From Endobugula sp047636495 (GTDB lineage Bacteria; Pseudomonadota; Gammaproteobacteria; Pseudomonadales; Cellvibrionaceae), in the NCBI GenBank assembly GCA_047636495.1, contig JBLILH010000002.1, forward strand, positions 62,001-126,000: a stretch of 64,000 nucleotides of DNA, read 5' to 3'. Below the pieces are notes generated by a model. It did not search any database. It was not told the origin of the DNA and worked only from the letters and a program-made list of their open reading frames with translations. Both the position numbers and the translations under genes were made by a program. Positions within the stretch are counted from its first letter, which is position 1, and the number at the start of each line of letters is the position of its first letter. Of this stretch, positions 17,828 to 26,042 are shown piece after piece.

Positions 17828-19264
17828 CTAGCGCGTCGTTAGCAGTGCGTTGTGTAAAGCCTGCGTTAACAATCCATGCACACCGCCAAAGCCACCATTA
17901 CTCATGACAACAATATGTGATTGAGTATTAGCAGCTTGAATATCAACCGCACGCGTCACTAGTGCCGCTAATGTATCAAAGCGTTCGCTAGGGGTGGGAC
18001 TCGCAGAAATCACCCTGTTGATATCCCACTCTAGACTAGGGGGGCTAAACCATAACACCTGATCAGCTTCGGCTACTGATGCTGCCAACTGTTCTGCATG
18101 TATACCCATGCGCATCGTGTTCGATTGCGGCTCGATCACTGCTATGATTTGCGTCTTCCCTACTTTTTTACGTAGGCCGATCAGCGTCGCTGCTATTGCG
18201 GATGGATGATGCGCAAAGTCATCGTATATTTTCGTGCCCGCAATGTCAGCGACACACTCCATACGGCGCTTCACACCCTCAAAGTTAGACAGCGCCTCGC
18301 AACTCACTTCCGCGGTCACTCCCACGTGGTGCGCGGCAGCAATCGCCGCCAAACCATTAGCGACATTATGTGCGCCTAGCTGTTTCCAATTTACTTGCCC
18401 CTGCTTACTACCATTGTAATACACATCGAAACAATCGCCTTCTGCCGTCGCACTGTCCATTAGACTATCTACAGTGGTATCTACAGTGGTATCTACAGCA
18501 GCCTCAGCGTACCAGCTAGCAGAACTGTCTCGCTGCGACATACTCGCCGTTTCGCTCCAACAACCCTGCGCTATGACTGCATCGATAGCCGGCGCATTGT
18601 CAGGAGTAATCACTCGTCCGTTTTCAGGAATGGTACGCACCACGTGATGAAATTGTCGCTGGATCGCGGCTAAATCATCAAAAATATCGGCATGATCAAA
18701 TTCAAGATTATTAATCACGAGGGTACGCGGACGATAATGAACAAACTTAGAACGCTTATCAAAAAATGCGCTGTCATATTCATCGGCTTCAATCACAAAA
18801 AAAGGCGTTTTACCTAGACGAGCTGACACAGAAAAATTCTTCGGTACGCCGCCAATCAAATATCCAGGGGACATATTGGCGTACTCTAAAACCCACGCTA
18901 ACATACTGCTTGTGGTGGTTTTGCCATGCGTTCCCGAAACCGCCAACACCCACTTACCTTGTAATATGTGGTCACTGAGCCATTGAGGGCCCGAAGTATA
19001 AGGCAAGCCGGCATTGAGTATCGCCTCAAGTAAAGGGTTGCCGCGACTAATGGCATTACCGATAATAAATATATCAGGCTGCAAGGATAACTGGTCAGTG
19101 GCAAAGCCTTCTATCAACTCAATACCCGCCGTTTCTAGCTGAAGACTCATAGGGGGGTACACATTGGCATCGCACCCTGTGACACGATAGCCCTTAGCTA
19201 TCGCAAGCTGAGCAAGGCTGCCCATAAATGTGCCGCAAACACCTAAAATATGAATGTGTTTCAT
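17828..19264 (-). CDS. mpl: UDP-MurNAc:L-alanyl-gamma-D-glutamyl-meso-DAP ligase
   Basis: Mpl reattaches recycled murein tripeptide to UDP-MurNAc in the cytoplasm, closing the peptidoglycan recycling pathway. It belongs to the Mur ligase family: HILGVCGTFMGSLAQLA at the N-terminus, the ATP-binding P-loop VSGTHGKTTTSSML, and DDFAHHPSAI near residue 340. The length of 478 aa is slightly above the usual 450 or so because of a loop near residues 250-275 that contains a TTVD duplication encoded by 12-bp repeats. The gene is divergent from pfp. Confidence 0.96.
   Translation of the reverse strand: MKHIHILGVCGTFMGSLAQLAIAKGYRVTGCDANVYPPMSLQLETAGIELIEGFATDQLSLQPDIFIIGNAISRGNPLLEAILNAGLPYTSGPQWLSDHILQGKWVLAVSGTHGKTTTSSMLAWVLEYANMSPGYLIGGVPKNFSVSARLGKTPFFVIEADEYDSAFFDKRSKFVHYRPRTLVINNLEFDHADIFDDLAAIQRQFHHVVRTIPENGRVITPDNAPAIDAVIAQGCWSETASMSQRDSSASWYAEAAVDTTVDTTVDSLMDSATAEGDCFDVYYNGSKQGQVNWKQLGAHNVANGLAAIAAAHHVGVTAEVSCEALSNFEGVKRRMECVADIAGTKIYDDFAHHPSAIAATLIGLRKKVGKTQIIAVIEPQSNTMRMGIHAEQLAASVAEADQVLWFSPPSLEWDINRVISASPTPSERFDTLAALVTRAVDIQAANTQSHIVVMSNGGFGGVHGLLTQALHNALLTTR
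18467..18500. repeat. 12-bp tandem repeat inside mpl
   Basis: Two perfect copies of atctacagtggt followed by a partial third encode the tandem VDTTVDTTVD in a surface loop of Mpl. The frame is kept. This is the second in-frame 12-bp duplication in the window, the other being in rlpA. Confidence 0.85.
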
Positions 19265-19405
19265 CGTTTATTCTTCTGCTTAATAAAGCACGAAGCTTAC
19301 ATGAAATTGCGTATGAATTCCCGTATGATTGCGCCCATTCACTTACTCTTAGCTCGATATCTACTTAACGAGCAAGCTATATTATTTTACAGGTTGATAT
19401 TTCCT

Positions 19406-20671
19406 ATGGCGAAGAAAAATGCGTTTTACGCACAATCGGGCGGCGTGACTGCGGTTATTAATGCGTCTGCGTGTGGCGTGATCGAAACTGCACGACAACA
19501 TAAAAAGCACATCGGTAAAGTCTATGCCGGTAATAACGGTATTATTGGCGCGTTACGTGAAGAACTTATCGACACCAGCAAAGAAAGCGCTCAATCTATT
19601 GCAGCACTAAAACATACGCCAGCAGGCGCATTCGGCTCTTGCCGTTACAAACTCAAAAGCCTTGACGAGAACCGAGCTGAATATGAACGTTTAATTGAGG
19701 TCTTCAAAGCACACAATATTGGCTATTTCTTTTATAATGGTGGCGGCGATTCCGCTGACACCTGCTTAAAAATATCTCAATTATCAGCCACCATGGACTA
19801 TCCTATACAAGCCATTCATATACCTAAAACTGTTGATAACGACTTACCTTTTACTGACAACAGCCCGGGATTTGGCTCGGTCGCAAAGTATGTGGCGATA
19901 TCGACCAAAGAAGCTGCGCTAGATGTAAAGTCTATGTGCGAAACCTCTACCAAGGTCTTTATTCTTGAAGTGATGGGTCGCCACGCTGGCTGGATTGCTG
20001 CTGCAGGAGGCTTAGCTGCCGAAAAAGATGGCGACGCCCCCCACATTATTTTGTTCCCTGAAATTGCCTTCAATAAAGACAAGTTCTTAAAGCGCGTTAA
20101 CAGCACGGTAAAGAAGCACGGCTATTGCGTCATTGTCGCCTCTGAAGGCGCTCAATACAAGGATGGCAGTTTCTTAGCCGATGCTGGAAACACCGATGCT
20201 TTTGGTCATAAACAATTAGGCGGTGTTGCCCCCACATTGGCGACGATGGTAAAAGACGAGCTGGGCTATAAATATCATTGGGCACTAGCCGATTACCTAC
20301 AACGTTCTGCCCGCCATATTGCATCGGCTACCGATGTAGAGCAGGCATATGCCGTAGGTAAAGCCGCTGTCGAAATGGCGATTGAAGGCAAAAATGCGGT
20401 CATGCCAGCGATTATTCGCGGCAAAGGTAAAAAATACAGCTGGACCATTCAAGAAGCACCGTTGGATCAGATTGCTAACGTCGAAAAAATGATGCCGCGC
20501 AATTACATTAGTAAAGATGGCTTGGGTATTAGCGAAGCAGGACGCCGGTATCTTGAGCCTCTTATTCAGGGTGAAGACTATCCACCTTACAGTAAAAACG
20601 GTCTACCTGAATACGTGCAACTGAAAAAAGTATTAGCTGAAAAGAAGATTAAAAAGAAGTTTGTTGTTTAA
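19406..20671 (+). CDS. pfp: pyrophosphate--fructose 6-phosphate 1-phosphotransferase
   Basis: A PPi-dependent phosphofructokinase (421 aa) that interconverts fructose 6-phosphate and fructose 1,6-bisphosphate using pyrophosphate instead of ATP, reversibly. The active site shows GGGDS (112-116), in the position of the ATP-enzyme GGDGS, and PKTVDND (140-146), where the Lys is characteristic of PPi users; MGRHAGW follows. An open frame extends upstream to 19250, but those 52 residues lack homology, and ATG 19406 gives the normal N-terminus MAKKNAFYAQSGG. It is divergent from mpl. A pyrophosphatase gene lies 3 kb downstream. Confidence 0.94.
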   Translation: MAKKNAFYAQSGGVTAVINASACGVIETARQHKKHIGKVYAGNNGIIGALREELIDTSKESAQSIAALKHTPAGAFGSCRYKLKSLDENRAEYERLIEVFKAHNIGYFFYNGGGDSADTCLKISQLSATMDYPIQAIHIPKTVDNDLPFTDNSPGFGSVAKYVAISTKEAALDVKSMCETSTKVFILEVMGRHAGWIAAAGGLAAEKDGDAPHIILFPEIAFNKDKFLKRVNSTVKKHGYCVIVASEGAQYKDGSFLADAGNTDAFGHKQLGGVAPTLATMVKDELGYKYHWALADYLQRSARHIASATDVEQAYAVGKAAVEMAIEGKNAVMPAIIRGKGKKYSWTIQEAPLDQIANVEKMMPRNYISKDGLGISEAGRRYLEPLIQGEDYPPYSKNGLPEYVQLKKVLAEKKIKKKFVV

Positions 20672-20700
20672 CTTTATACCTGCGAAAACTAACCACCCCA

Positions 20701-20737
20701 ATATCCCCTTGCCGTAATATTAGTAGGCAAGGGATAT
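20701..20737 (+). terminator. hairpin downstream of pfp
   Basis: An inverted repeat 29 bp after the pfp stop: arm atatccccttgcc, 12-nt loop, arm ggcaagggatat (one bulged C). The stem is strong, but no T-run follows, so it may be a weak terminator or an mRNA 3' stabiliser. Confidence 0.5.
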
Positions 20738-20905
20738 GTCTACTAGCACCTTCATCACCGCCAAACTGGAAAATGGGGACATGTATTCACGACTATTCAA
20801 TTTCCTGCTACACTTAAATCGATTATGTCAGTAATGGGTAGCCTCTTTAGCTGTTTACAGCAGCCTTGGGTATTTATTTGGAATAAACAGTTCGGCAGAA
20901 TGGTA

Positions 20906-22252
20906 ATGGATGACAGATATCTTTCTTATTTACGTACCATGCTCCACGGCAAAGTTGACTTTATGCTGACGAAAGATCTTGTGGCACACCCAGAGGGGAC
21001 CGTTGCAAAAAAAGGTGATATTGTAAACAAAGAGAAATACCACGAACTCTCCCAGCTAAACCTGAACATAGCATTAGACCGCTGCATCAAGATAGCTAAG
21101 CCGCTAACACAAGCTTCCATTTACCAGACCATCGGCAAGCTTGTTAGTCAAGACCCTTCATTTCAAGAAATCGACGAGAACTTTGGCAAAGCTTCACTGC
21201 TGGATCAGTGCTGTGACACACTAAAACGCTACCCTGATTTATTAGAAATACTGACCGTATTCAAGTTTGAAGCTGAAGACTTATTTAATCAATCTCTACT
21301 CTCTGCCTACCTCGCCTACATTACCGGCGTTGCGGCAAAATACTCGCAAGCTAAAATAGAGTCTGCATTTTTAGCCGGCCTGTTACACGACATTGGCTTG
21401 CTATTTATTCATCGTAACTATCTCGACAAAAAAAAACGATTGACCGCTCAAGAATGGAAAAACATACAACTGCACCCTATTATTGCATTCAAGCTACTTA
21501 AGGATATTGATGGCTTTTCAGCGGTCAGTAGAAAAGCCATCTTAGATCATCACGAACGTCCCGATGGCACCGGTTACCCCATGGGTAAGAAAGAAGATCG
21601 CATTAGTGAACTCGGCTCATTAATCAGCTTACTTGATGACGTTATCGTAGTATACAACAAGCAATTCAAGCCATTTAAACGCACTATTAAGAACCTCTTC
21701 CCTATCATTCAAATGAATACGTTTGGCTACCATCAGTCCGCTGTTACAGCCATGATAAATATTTTAAAACAATCCAAAAATCAAGCGGTAGAGAATATAG
21801 ACAAAGAAACCGTGAAAGAACTCATTAACTACACCTATCAACAACAGCTATACATCAACAAAATCGTGGATGTCATCAAACAAATTAATGACATTATTGG
21901 ATTTTCTCACAACAGTAAACGTGTCACTGCCATACAAAACATTGGCGGCAAGATAACATCTGTCATTGCAAGCTCAGGACTACAAGAATCATCTTACATA
22001 GAACTATTACAACGTCTCACTACCGAGGATCATAAAGAACTTCATTTAGAAATCGAAGAAACACGGCTTATGTTAGAAGAAGTTATTTTTCAGCTGCAAA
22101 GTTACTACAAAGCAGCCAACTTATTTAGCACTAGAAGCTCCAGCGGGCTAGCAGAGAAAATAGGTATATTTACCGATATTTTTTCTGCTACCGAACGCCC
22201 TCCAGTTCCTGCATCTGTTGCGCAATACTGGGGCTTTTTGTCGTCAAAATGA
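20906..22252 (+). CDS. HD-GYP-like phosphodiesterase domain protein (first of two paralogues)
   Basis: A 448-residue protein with an N-terminal segment of about 110 residues without a known domain and a central HD-GYP-like domain: HDIG (161-164), HP (190-191) and HHERPDGTGYP (215-225). Active HD-GYP enzymes hydrolyse cyclic di-GMP at a metal centre. Here the usual first metal-ligand His is replaced by Gln (NQSLLSAYLAY, about residue 129), and the Lys of HDIGK is Leu, so activity is uncertain. The frame opens at 20825, but alignment with the downstream paralogue (MSEYAKNL) supports ATG 20906 (MDDRYLSYL). No sensor or membrane segment is visible. Confidence 0.8.
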   Translation: MDDRYLSYLRTMLHGKVDFMLTKDLVAHPEGTVAKKGDIVNKEKYHELSQLNLNIALDRCIKIAKPLTQASIYQTIGKLVSQDPSFQEIDENFGKASLLDQCCDTLKRYPDLLEILTVFKFEAEDLFNQSLLSAYLAYITGVAAKYSQAKIESAFLAGLLHDIGLLFIHRNYLDKKKRLTAQEWKNIQLHPIIAFKLLKDIDGFSAVSRKAILDHHERPDGTGYPMGKKEDRISELGSLISLLDDVIVVYNKQFKPFKRTIKNLFPIIQMNTFGYHQSAVTAMINILKQSKNQAVENIDKETVKELINYTYQQQLYINKIVDVIKQINDIIGFSHNSKRVTAIQNIGGKITSVIASSGLQESSYIELLQRLTTEDHKELHLEIEETRLMLEEVIFQLQSYYKAANLFSTRSSSGLAEKIGIFTDIFSATERPPVPASVAQYWGFLSSK

Positions 22253-22397
22253 ACATTTAAACGGCAAACGGTATTATAAACATGTTTATTGCCACCTTAG
22301 CACTCTTCCGAGCCACATTTCTTTTACAAATATTATTTGCTTAACTATAATCATTTTTATTAACAACTCAATCTTCAAAATGGAATCTTGCGTTACC

Positions 22398-23729
22398 ATG
22401 AGTGAATATGCGAAAAACTTAGTCAAGTTACAGGAAAAAGTTAAGATAGTCGCTACCGAAGATATTCTAAGCGATAAAGGGGTATTACTCGCAAAGAACG
22501 GTATTCAGCTCAACAAAAAAACGTGTGAAAACATTCTTAAATTTAAATTACTAAAACCACTCGAAGATTCCATCGCTATCGAAAATCAACTCGATGCAAA
22601 ATCAATATATGACAAAGTAAAGGCATTCATCCTTACTGACGCAAGCGTTAACGCTATGCATCAAACAATAGGCAACAAAACTTCGCTACAGAGGTGTTGC
22701 TTGAAAGTAGAAGAGTTCCCTCTTGTCCAACAAAAACTTACCGTACTTTGCCTAGAACTGCCCACCATATTTGATCAAGCAATACAGTCTGCTTATTTGG
22801 CATATGCATGTGCAATTTTAGAAAAAAAACAACAACAAAGTATAGAAGAATGTTTTTTATCTGGCCTTGTGCACGACATTGGATTTTTACATATAAACCA
22901 TACTTTTTTACAAAAAAAAGAGGCTCTGACTCCGGAGGAATGGGGCAGTATTCAAGCGCACCCGGTTATTGGCTATCAAATATTAAATGCTATTGATAAA
23001 TTTCCAAAAGTGGTATCGAGAGCCGTTTTAGAACACCATGAAAACTTAGATGGCACGGGTTACCCCCGAAAAAAAACAGGGCAAGATATTAGTGAGCTAG
23101 GACAACTCCTTAGCTTATTAGATAATGTCATTGCTATTTATAATAAAAAATTCAAAGTACAGGGGCGTAGCTTGCGCAGCGTTATTCCTGTATTACGGAT
23201 CAATATGCATTCTTACTTCCCTAGTGTGTCATCGACTATTATAGGCATGTTGAAACTAACGCCCAACCTGCCAGTAACGTCTTCCGAGTCTAATTTTGCC
23301 CGGGACGTTATTGACAAATCCTCACGTAAACAAGACTACATTCAAAAAACAACGCATGTCATTAAAGAAACCAATAAAGAGATGGGCTTTACTCACAACA
23401 ACAAAGATGTGTACTTTATACAAAACATCGCCAACAACATTATATTTATCGTGAACAGCGCCGGCTTATATGGTTCGTTCAACCTAGATGAAGGCGGCAA
23501 TCTTAGTAAAGATGAAAAACAAGCGCATTATAATGAGCTGGCAGACACCTTGGTAATACTGGAGGAAGTTATTTACCAGTGCCAATTTTATGAGAAAACG
23601 GCAGGCGTGTTTGTGGCAGAAAACATCCAACACCCCTTAGCAAAAACGATATCCGCTGGTCTAGAAAAAATAAAAGCTCTACCGTCACCCGACACACCCG
23701 GTTCACTTAAGCGCTCTCGCTCCGGCTGA
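22398..23729 (+). CDS. HD-GYP-like phosphodiesterase domain protein (second of two paralogues)
   Basis: A 443-residue paralogue of the preceding gene, similar over its full length, so the pair arose by tandem duplication. It has HDIG, HP and HHENLDGTGYP. As in its neighbour, Gln (FDQAIQSAYLAY) replaces the first expected metal-ligand His, and Phe replaces the Lys of HDIGK. The open frame begins at 22218, overlapping the first gene, but that upstream part is AT-rich and unlike the paralogue. ATG 22398 is chosen, although 22380 is also possible. The C-terminal tail is a short Ser/Pro/basic extension. A cyclic-di-GMP role is inferred, not shown. Confidence 0.78.
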   Translation: MSEYAKNLVKLQEKVKIVATEDILSDKGVLLAKNGIQLNKKTCENILKFKLLKPLEDSIAIENQLDAKSIYDKVKAFILTDASVNAMHQTIGNKTSLQRCCLKVEEFPLVQQKLTVLCLELPTIFDQAIQSAYLAYACAILEKKQQQSIEECFLSGLVHDIGFLHINHTFLQKKEALTPEEWGSIQAHPVIGYQILNAIDKFPKVVSRAVLEHHENLDGTGYPRKKTGQDISELGQLLSLLDNVIAIYNKKFKVQGRSLRSVIPVLRINMHSYFPSVSSTIIGMLKLTPNLPVTSSESNFARDVIDKSSRKQDYIQKTTHVIKETNKEMGFTHNNKDVYFIQNIANNIIFIVNSAGLYGSFNLDEGGNLSKDEKQAHYNELADTLVILEEVIYQCQFYEKTAGVFVAENIQHPLAKTISAGLEKIKALPSPDTPGSLKRSRSG

Positions 23730-23868
23730 CACGCGTAAAAAATGTTATAGATAGTCAAAAAAACCTCGCCAAACACTTGGTCACGGCCTAAGTTATGGTA
23801 AAATTTGCTCCAGTTTTCAGTGGGCAATAGCCCTACTCCCCTTAAATCACAATGAAGAAGCGATTACG

Positions 23869-24402
23869 ATGAGCCTTAACTTAGTGCCTGCTGGCAAGAA
23901 ATTACCTGAAGAAGTCAATGTTATTATTGAAATCCCATTAAACGGCGAACCCGTTAAATATGAAGTAGACAAAGACAGCGGTGCATTGTTTGTCGACCGT
24001 ATCTTGGGTACGTCTATGCATTACCCGTGTAACTATGGCTACGTAAACGACACTTTGTGCGGTGATGGCGACCCGGTCGATGTATTAGTTATCTCACGAT
24101 TTGGTTTTGTTGCGGGCTCGGTAGTGCGCTGCCGCCCTGTTGGTGTATTGAACATGATTGATGAATCGGGTGAAGACGCCAAAATCTTAGCTGTACCGGT
24201 AGAAAAAATCAGCCCTATGAATGCACACATTAATGATCTTGATGATGTACCTGAATTACTACTCAAGCGTATCACCCACTTCTTTGAACACTATAAAGAC
24301 TTAGAAGACGGTAAATGGGTGAAAATTGAAGGCTGGGCAGATGCAGCAGCAGCGAAAAAAGAAATCATCGAATCGGTGGAACGCTTTAACACTACCAAAT
24401 AA
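23869..24402 (+). CDS. ppa: inorganic pyrophosphatase
   Basis: Family I soluble pyrophosphatase, 177 aa, which splits PPi to two phosphates with Mg2+. The catalytic signature DGDPVDVLV is present, preceded by HYPCNYGYVNDTLCG, and the later DLDDVPELLLKRI and HFFEHYKDLE motifs match E. coli Ppa. The length is normal. The presence of both PPi-consuming Ppa and PPi-using Pfp in one neighbourhood implies competition for the PPi pool. An imperfect inverted repeat follows the stop codon. Confidence 0.97.
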   Translation: MSLNLVPAGKKLPEEVNVIIEIPLNGEPVKYEVDKDSGALFVDRILGTSMHYPCNYGYVNDTLCGDGDPVDVLVISRFGFVAGSVVRCRPVGVLNMIDESGEDAKILAVPVEKISPMNAHINDLDDVPELLLKRITHFFEHYKDLEDGKWVKIEGWADAAAAKKEIIESVERFNTTK

Positions 24403-24411
24403 CGCCCTTTC

Positions 24412-24450
24412 ATATTTACGGCGGTAGATCACTTTCATCGCTGTAAATAT
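24412..24450 (+). terminator. inverted repeat after ppa
   Basis: Arms atatttacggcg (24412-24423) and cgctgtaaatat (24439-24450) pair with a single G-T wobble around a 15-nt loop, starting 10 bp after the ppa stop. The T-run (tgtttttt) lies a few bases after the second arm. It is a plausible transcription terminator. Confidence 0.55.
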
Positions 24451-24501
24451 CACCTGTTTTTTAACGTCGGGAACATTTCTAAGCAACTGTTAGACAATGG
24501 G

Positions 24502-24814
24502 TTACGCACTTGCCTCAGATTCAATCACCAGAACACGCGCCTCGCCTACCGGATGCGCGACATGCTCGGTACCTATAGACGCATAAAAAATATCTCCCAC
24601 TTCTAGTAAAACTGACTGCTGGCCTCCGTCATCTTTAAACAACATAGTCTCTTGTCCGTCGAGCACAACAAACCCCTCTTCGCCGTCATTAACATGCCAC
24701 TTACTAAGGCTGATCAGTCCAATGTCACTTGGTCGTTATTCCTTGCATATTGGCAATAGGGAGAGAGCCCCCTGCTGAACCTGCGGTAAAACCGGCTGGT
24801 CTACTAATTTTCAC
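24502..24814 (-). pseudogene. cupin-domain protein, decayed
   Basis: From a GTG at 24814 with an AAAGGA ribosome site, the frame reads MKISRPAGFTAGSAGGS and LPIANMQGITTK, then meets TGA. The same frame continues HWTDQP, then TAG and TAA, and after a one-base shift it resumes as KWHVNDGEEGFVVLDG, VLLEVGDIFYASIG and TEHVAHPVGEARVLVIE to a TAA at 24502. Together this is a full-length small cupin of about 105 residues of the kind with KWHxNDGEE and TEHVAHP motifs. The two substitution stops and the frameshift show that the gene is inactive. The family is clear from the motifs; the original substrate is unknown. Confidence 0.85.
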
Positions 24815-24824
24815 GATACATCCT

Positions 24825-24953
24825 TTACAATCTCACTACAGGGTCAGGCGTAAAATATGTCACATTAAACGGCAAATAATCTATCATTTTGGTGTCGCCT
24901 TCGACGAAGCCTAAACAGATACACCATTTTTTTAATGCCGTATGCGATGCCAT
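24825..24953 (-). other. 42-codon open frame, unknown, within the decayed region
   Basis: A short minus-strand frame (MASHTALKKWCICLGF at its start, TPDPVVRL at its end) stops 11 bp before the cupin relic and begins just downstream of a perfect inverted repeat at 24960-24992. I do not recognise it. Given that its neighbours are broken, it may itself be a remnant. Low confidence as a gene. Confidence 0.3.
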
Positions 24954-24959
24954 AACTCA

Positions 24960-24992
24960 GCTACTAGTAAACATGATATATTTACTAGTAGC
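24960..24992. promoter_or_regulatory. perfect 12-bp inverted repeat, possible operator
   Basis: gctactagtaaa, 9-nt spacer, tttactagtagc. It lies immediately upstream (minus strand) of the 42-codon frame and the cupin relic. Two half-sites of this length with such a spacer suit a dimeric repressor site; it could also form a hairpin. No T-run follows on either side. Confidence 0.5.
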
Positions 24993-25062
24993 GTAATTTA
25001 TAATTTATGCAACTAATGCGCAGCCGATCCCTTGCTGCGGGTATTCAGGTAGTACCGATCAG

Positions 25063-25199
25063 CTATTCCTCAGTATAAAATGATGGGGGCTTAAAATTAT
25101 CATCAAATGTAATATCAATTTTTTTGCAACCTCCGCGTTTGCTTCACGAATAACCTCTACTACCTTAACGGTTTCATTTTGCTAATAGCGACGAAACAT
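25063..25199 (-). pseudogene. short ORF of unknown family, decayed
   Basis: An ATG at 25199 follows a good ribosome site (AAGGATGAGGGG). The frame reads MFRRY, TAG, QNETVKVVEVIREANAEVAKK; in a run of seven A residues one base appears to be missing, after which the frame resumes as IDITFDDNFKPPSFYTEE and stops at 25063. Repairing one stop and one base gives a protein of 45 residues. I do not recognise the family. It follows the OsmC relic by 32 bp on the same strand and probably shared its operon. Confidence 0.55.
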
Positions 25200-25231
25200 C
25201 CCCTCATCCTTTTAACGCTTGATATATTGCT

Positions 25232-25727
25232 TTATGCGACGTTGTTTAGTCGTTCTGCCATCACGTCTATCACTATTTCAGTGTTTACGGAGTTCGCAAG
25301 AAAGCCCTGCTCGTGTGATTTCTGGGGAGGGGAGAGGGTAGCCTCTAACTGTTTTTTCGTTGCCGGTGTCTCAGACGAAAACCGGATGTCTGACGAAGAG
25401 TGGCACGTGTCACTGACATCCTACCTTTATGATTTTTTCCATAATACCAATAGGGCGATCAACATCAAGCTCTACTATGAACTGACATTCAGCTGCGACA
25501 GATAAGAAAAACACCATATGGCAGTTGGAAAGCGATGCAATAAATGCCTCTTCAGGGTCTACATTGTCCTCAACCGAATAAGGTAGCAGCACCACATAAG
25601 GCGAAGAAGAAGCTGACACCGTAGCACCACCATCAAATAGCCATTGATGTGCTCAGCACTACTTATTATCCGTATACACCTCGTTTTCGCGACGTTGCCA
25701 AATCACTGTAGCCGTATATTGCGTCAT
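25232..25727 (-). pseudogene. OsmC-family protein, decayed
   Basis: An ATG at 25727 opens MTQYTATVIWQRRENEVY and TDNK, followed by TAG-TGC-TGA where the family has a Tyr-Ser-Arg, then AHQWLFDGGATVSASSSP, LPYSVEDNVDPEEAFIASL and SNCHMVFFLSVAAE in the same frame. That frame stops at 25410. After frame changes it resumes with SVTRATLR, then PDIRFSSETPATKKQLEA and QGFLANSVNTEIVI, ending at 25232. This is a complete OsmC-like peroxidase-fold gene of about 160 codons carrying two in-frame stops and at least one single-base deletion. Functional OsmC proteins reduce organic peroxides. A distinct, intact OsmC-family gene is present at 47298. Confidence 0.88.
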
Positions 25728-26042
25728 GTCTAACGCCTGCTTACCAACATTATCTTATCAACATTGTTAATGACACATATTGTTCTCAATAGAAAACACT
25801 TTTCACTATCAATAGTATTATTGATAGGCACTGTACATAAAAACATACAGACGTCACATCCCGTCGTTTACATACCCTAAAAATAACGATAAAAAATCAT
25901 CTTCTAGTGTGGGTTAGCAAGCGGCATGAAAGTAAAAAGCGGGTTAAAACTTTTTTTATCGGTAGCTTTTATGGGATAAACAATCACTTATGCACAGACT
26001 GTGATCTATATGGCACCATTTACATTAATAATTGGACAGTTT
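25728..26042. other. AT-rich intergenic region
   Basis: About 315 bp upstream of the OsmC relic and downstream of the convergent DMT-permease gene. It holds the inverted repeat at 25806-25827. I see no coding sequence. Confidence 0.5.
25806..25827. promoter_or_regulatory. 9-bp inverted repeat upstream of the OsmC relic
   Basis: ctatcaata, 4-nt gap, tattgatag. It is about 80 bp upstream of the OsmC relic start on the minus strand. The dyad resembles binding sites of LysR-type regulators, which often control peroxide-response genes, but no regulator gene is adjacent. It is probably a left-over operator. Confidence 0.4.

Noticed and set aside
18467..18500. Short repeats as a CRISPR array
   Set aside because: The units are contiguous 12-mers inside a coding gene with no spacers.
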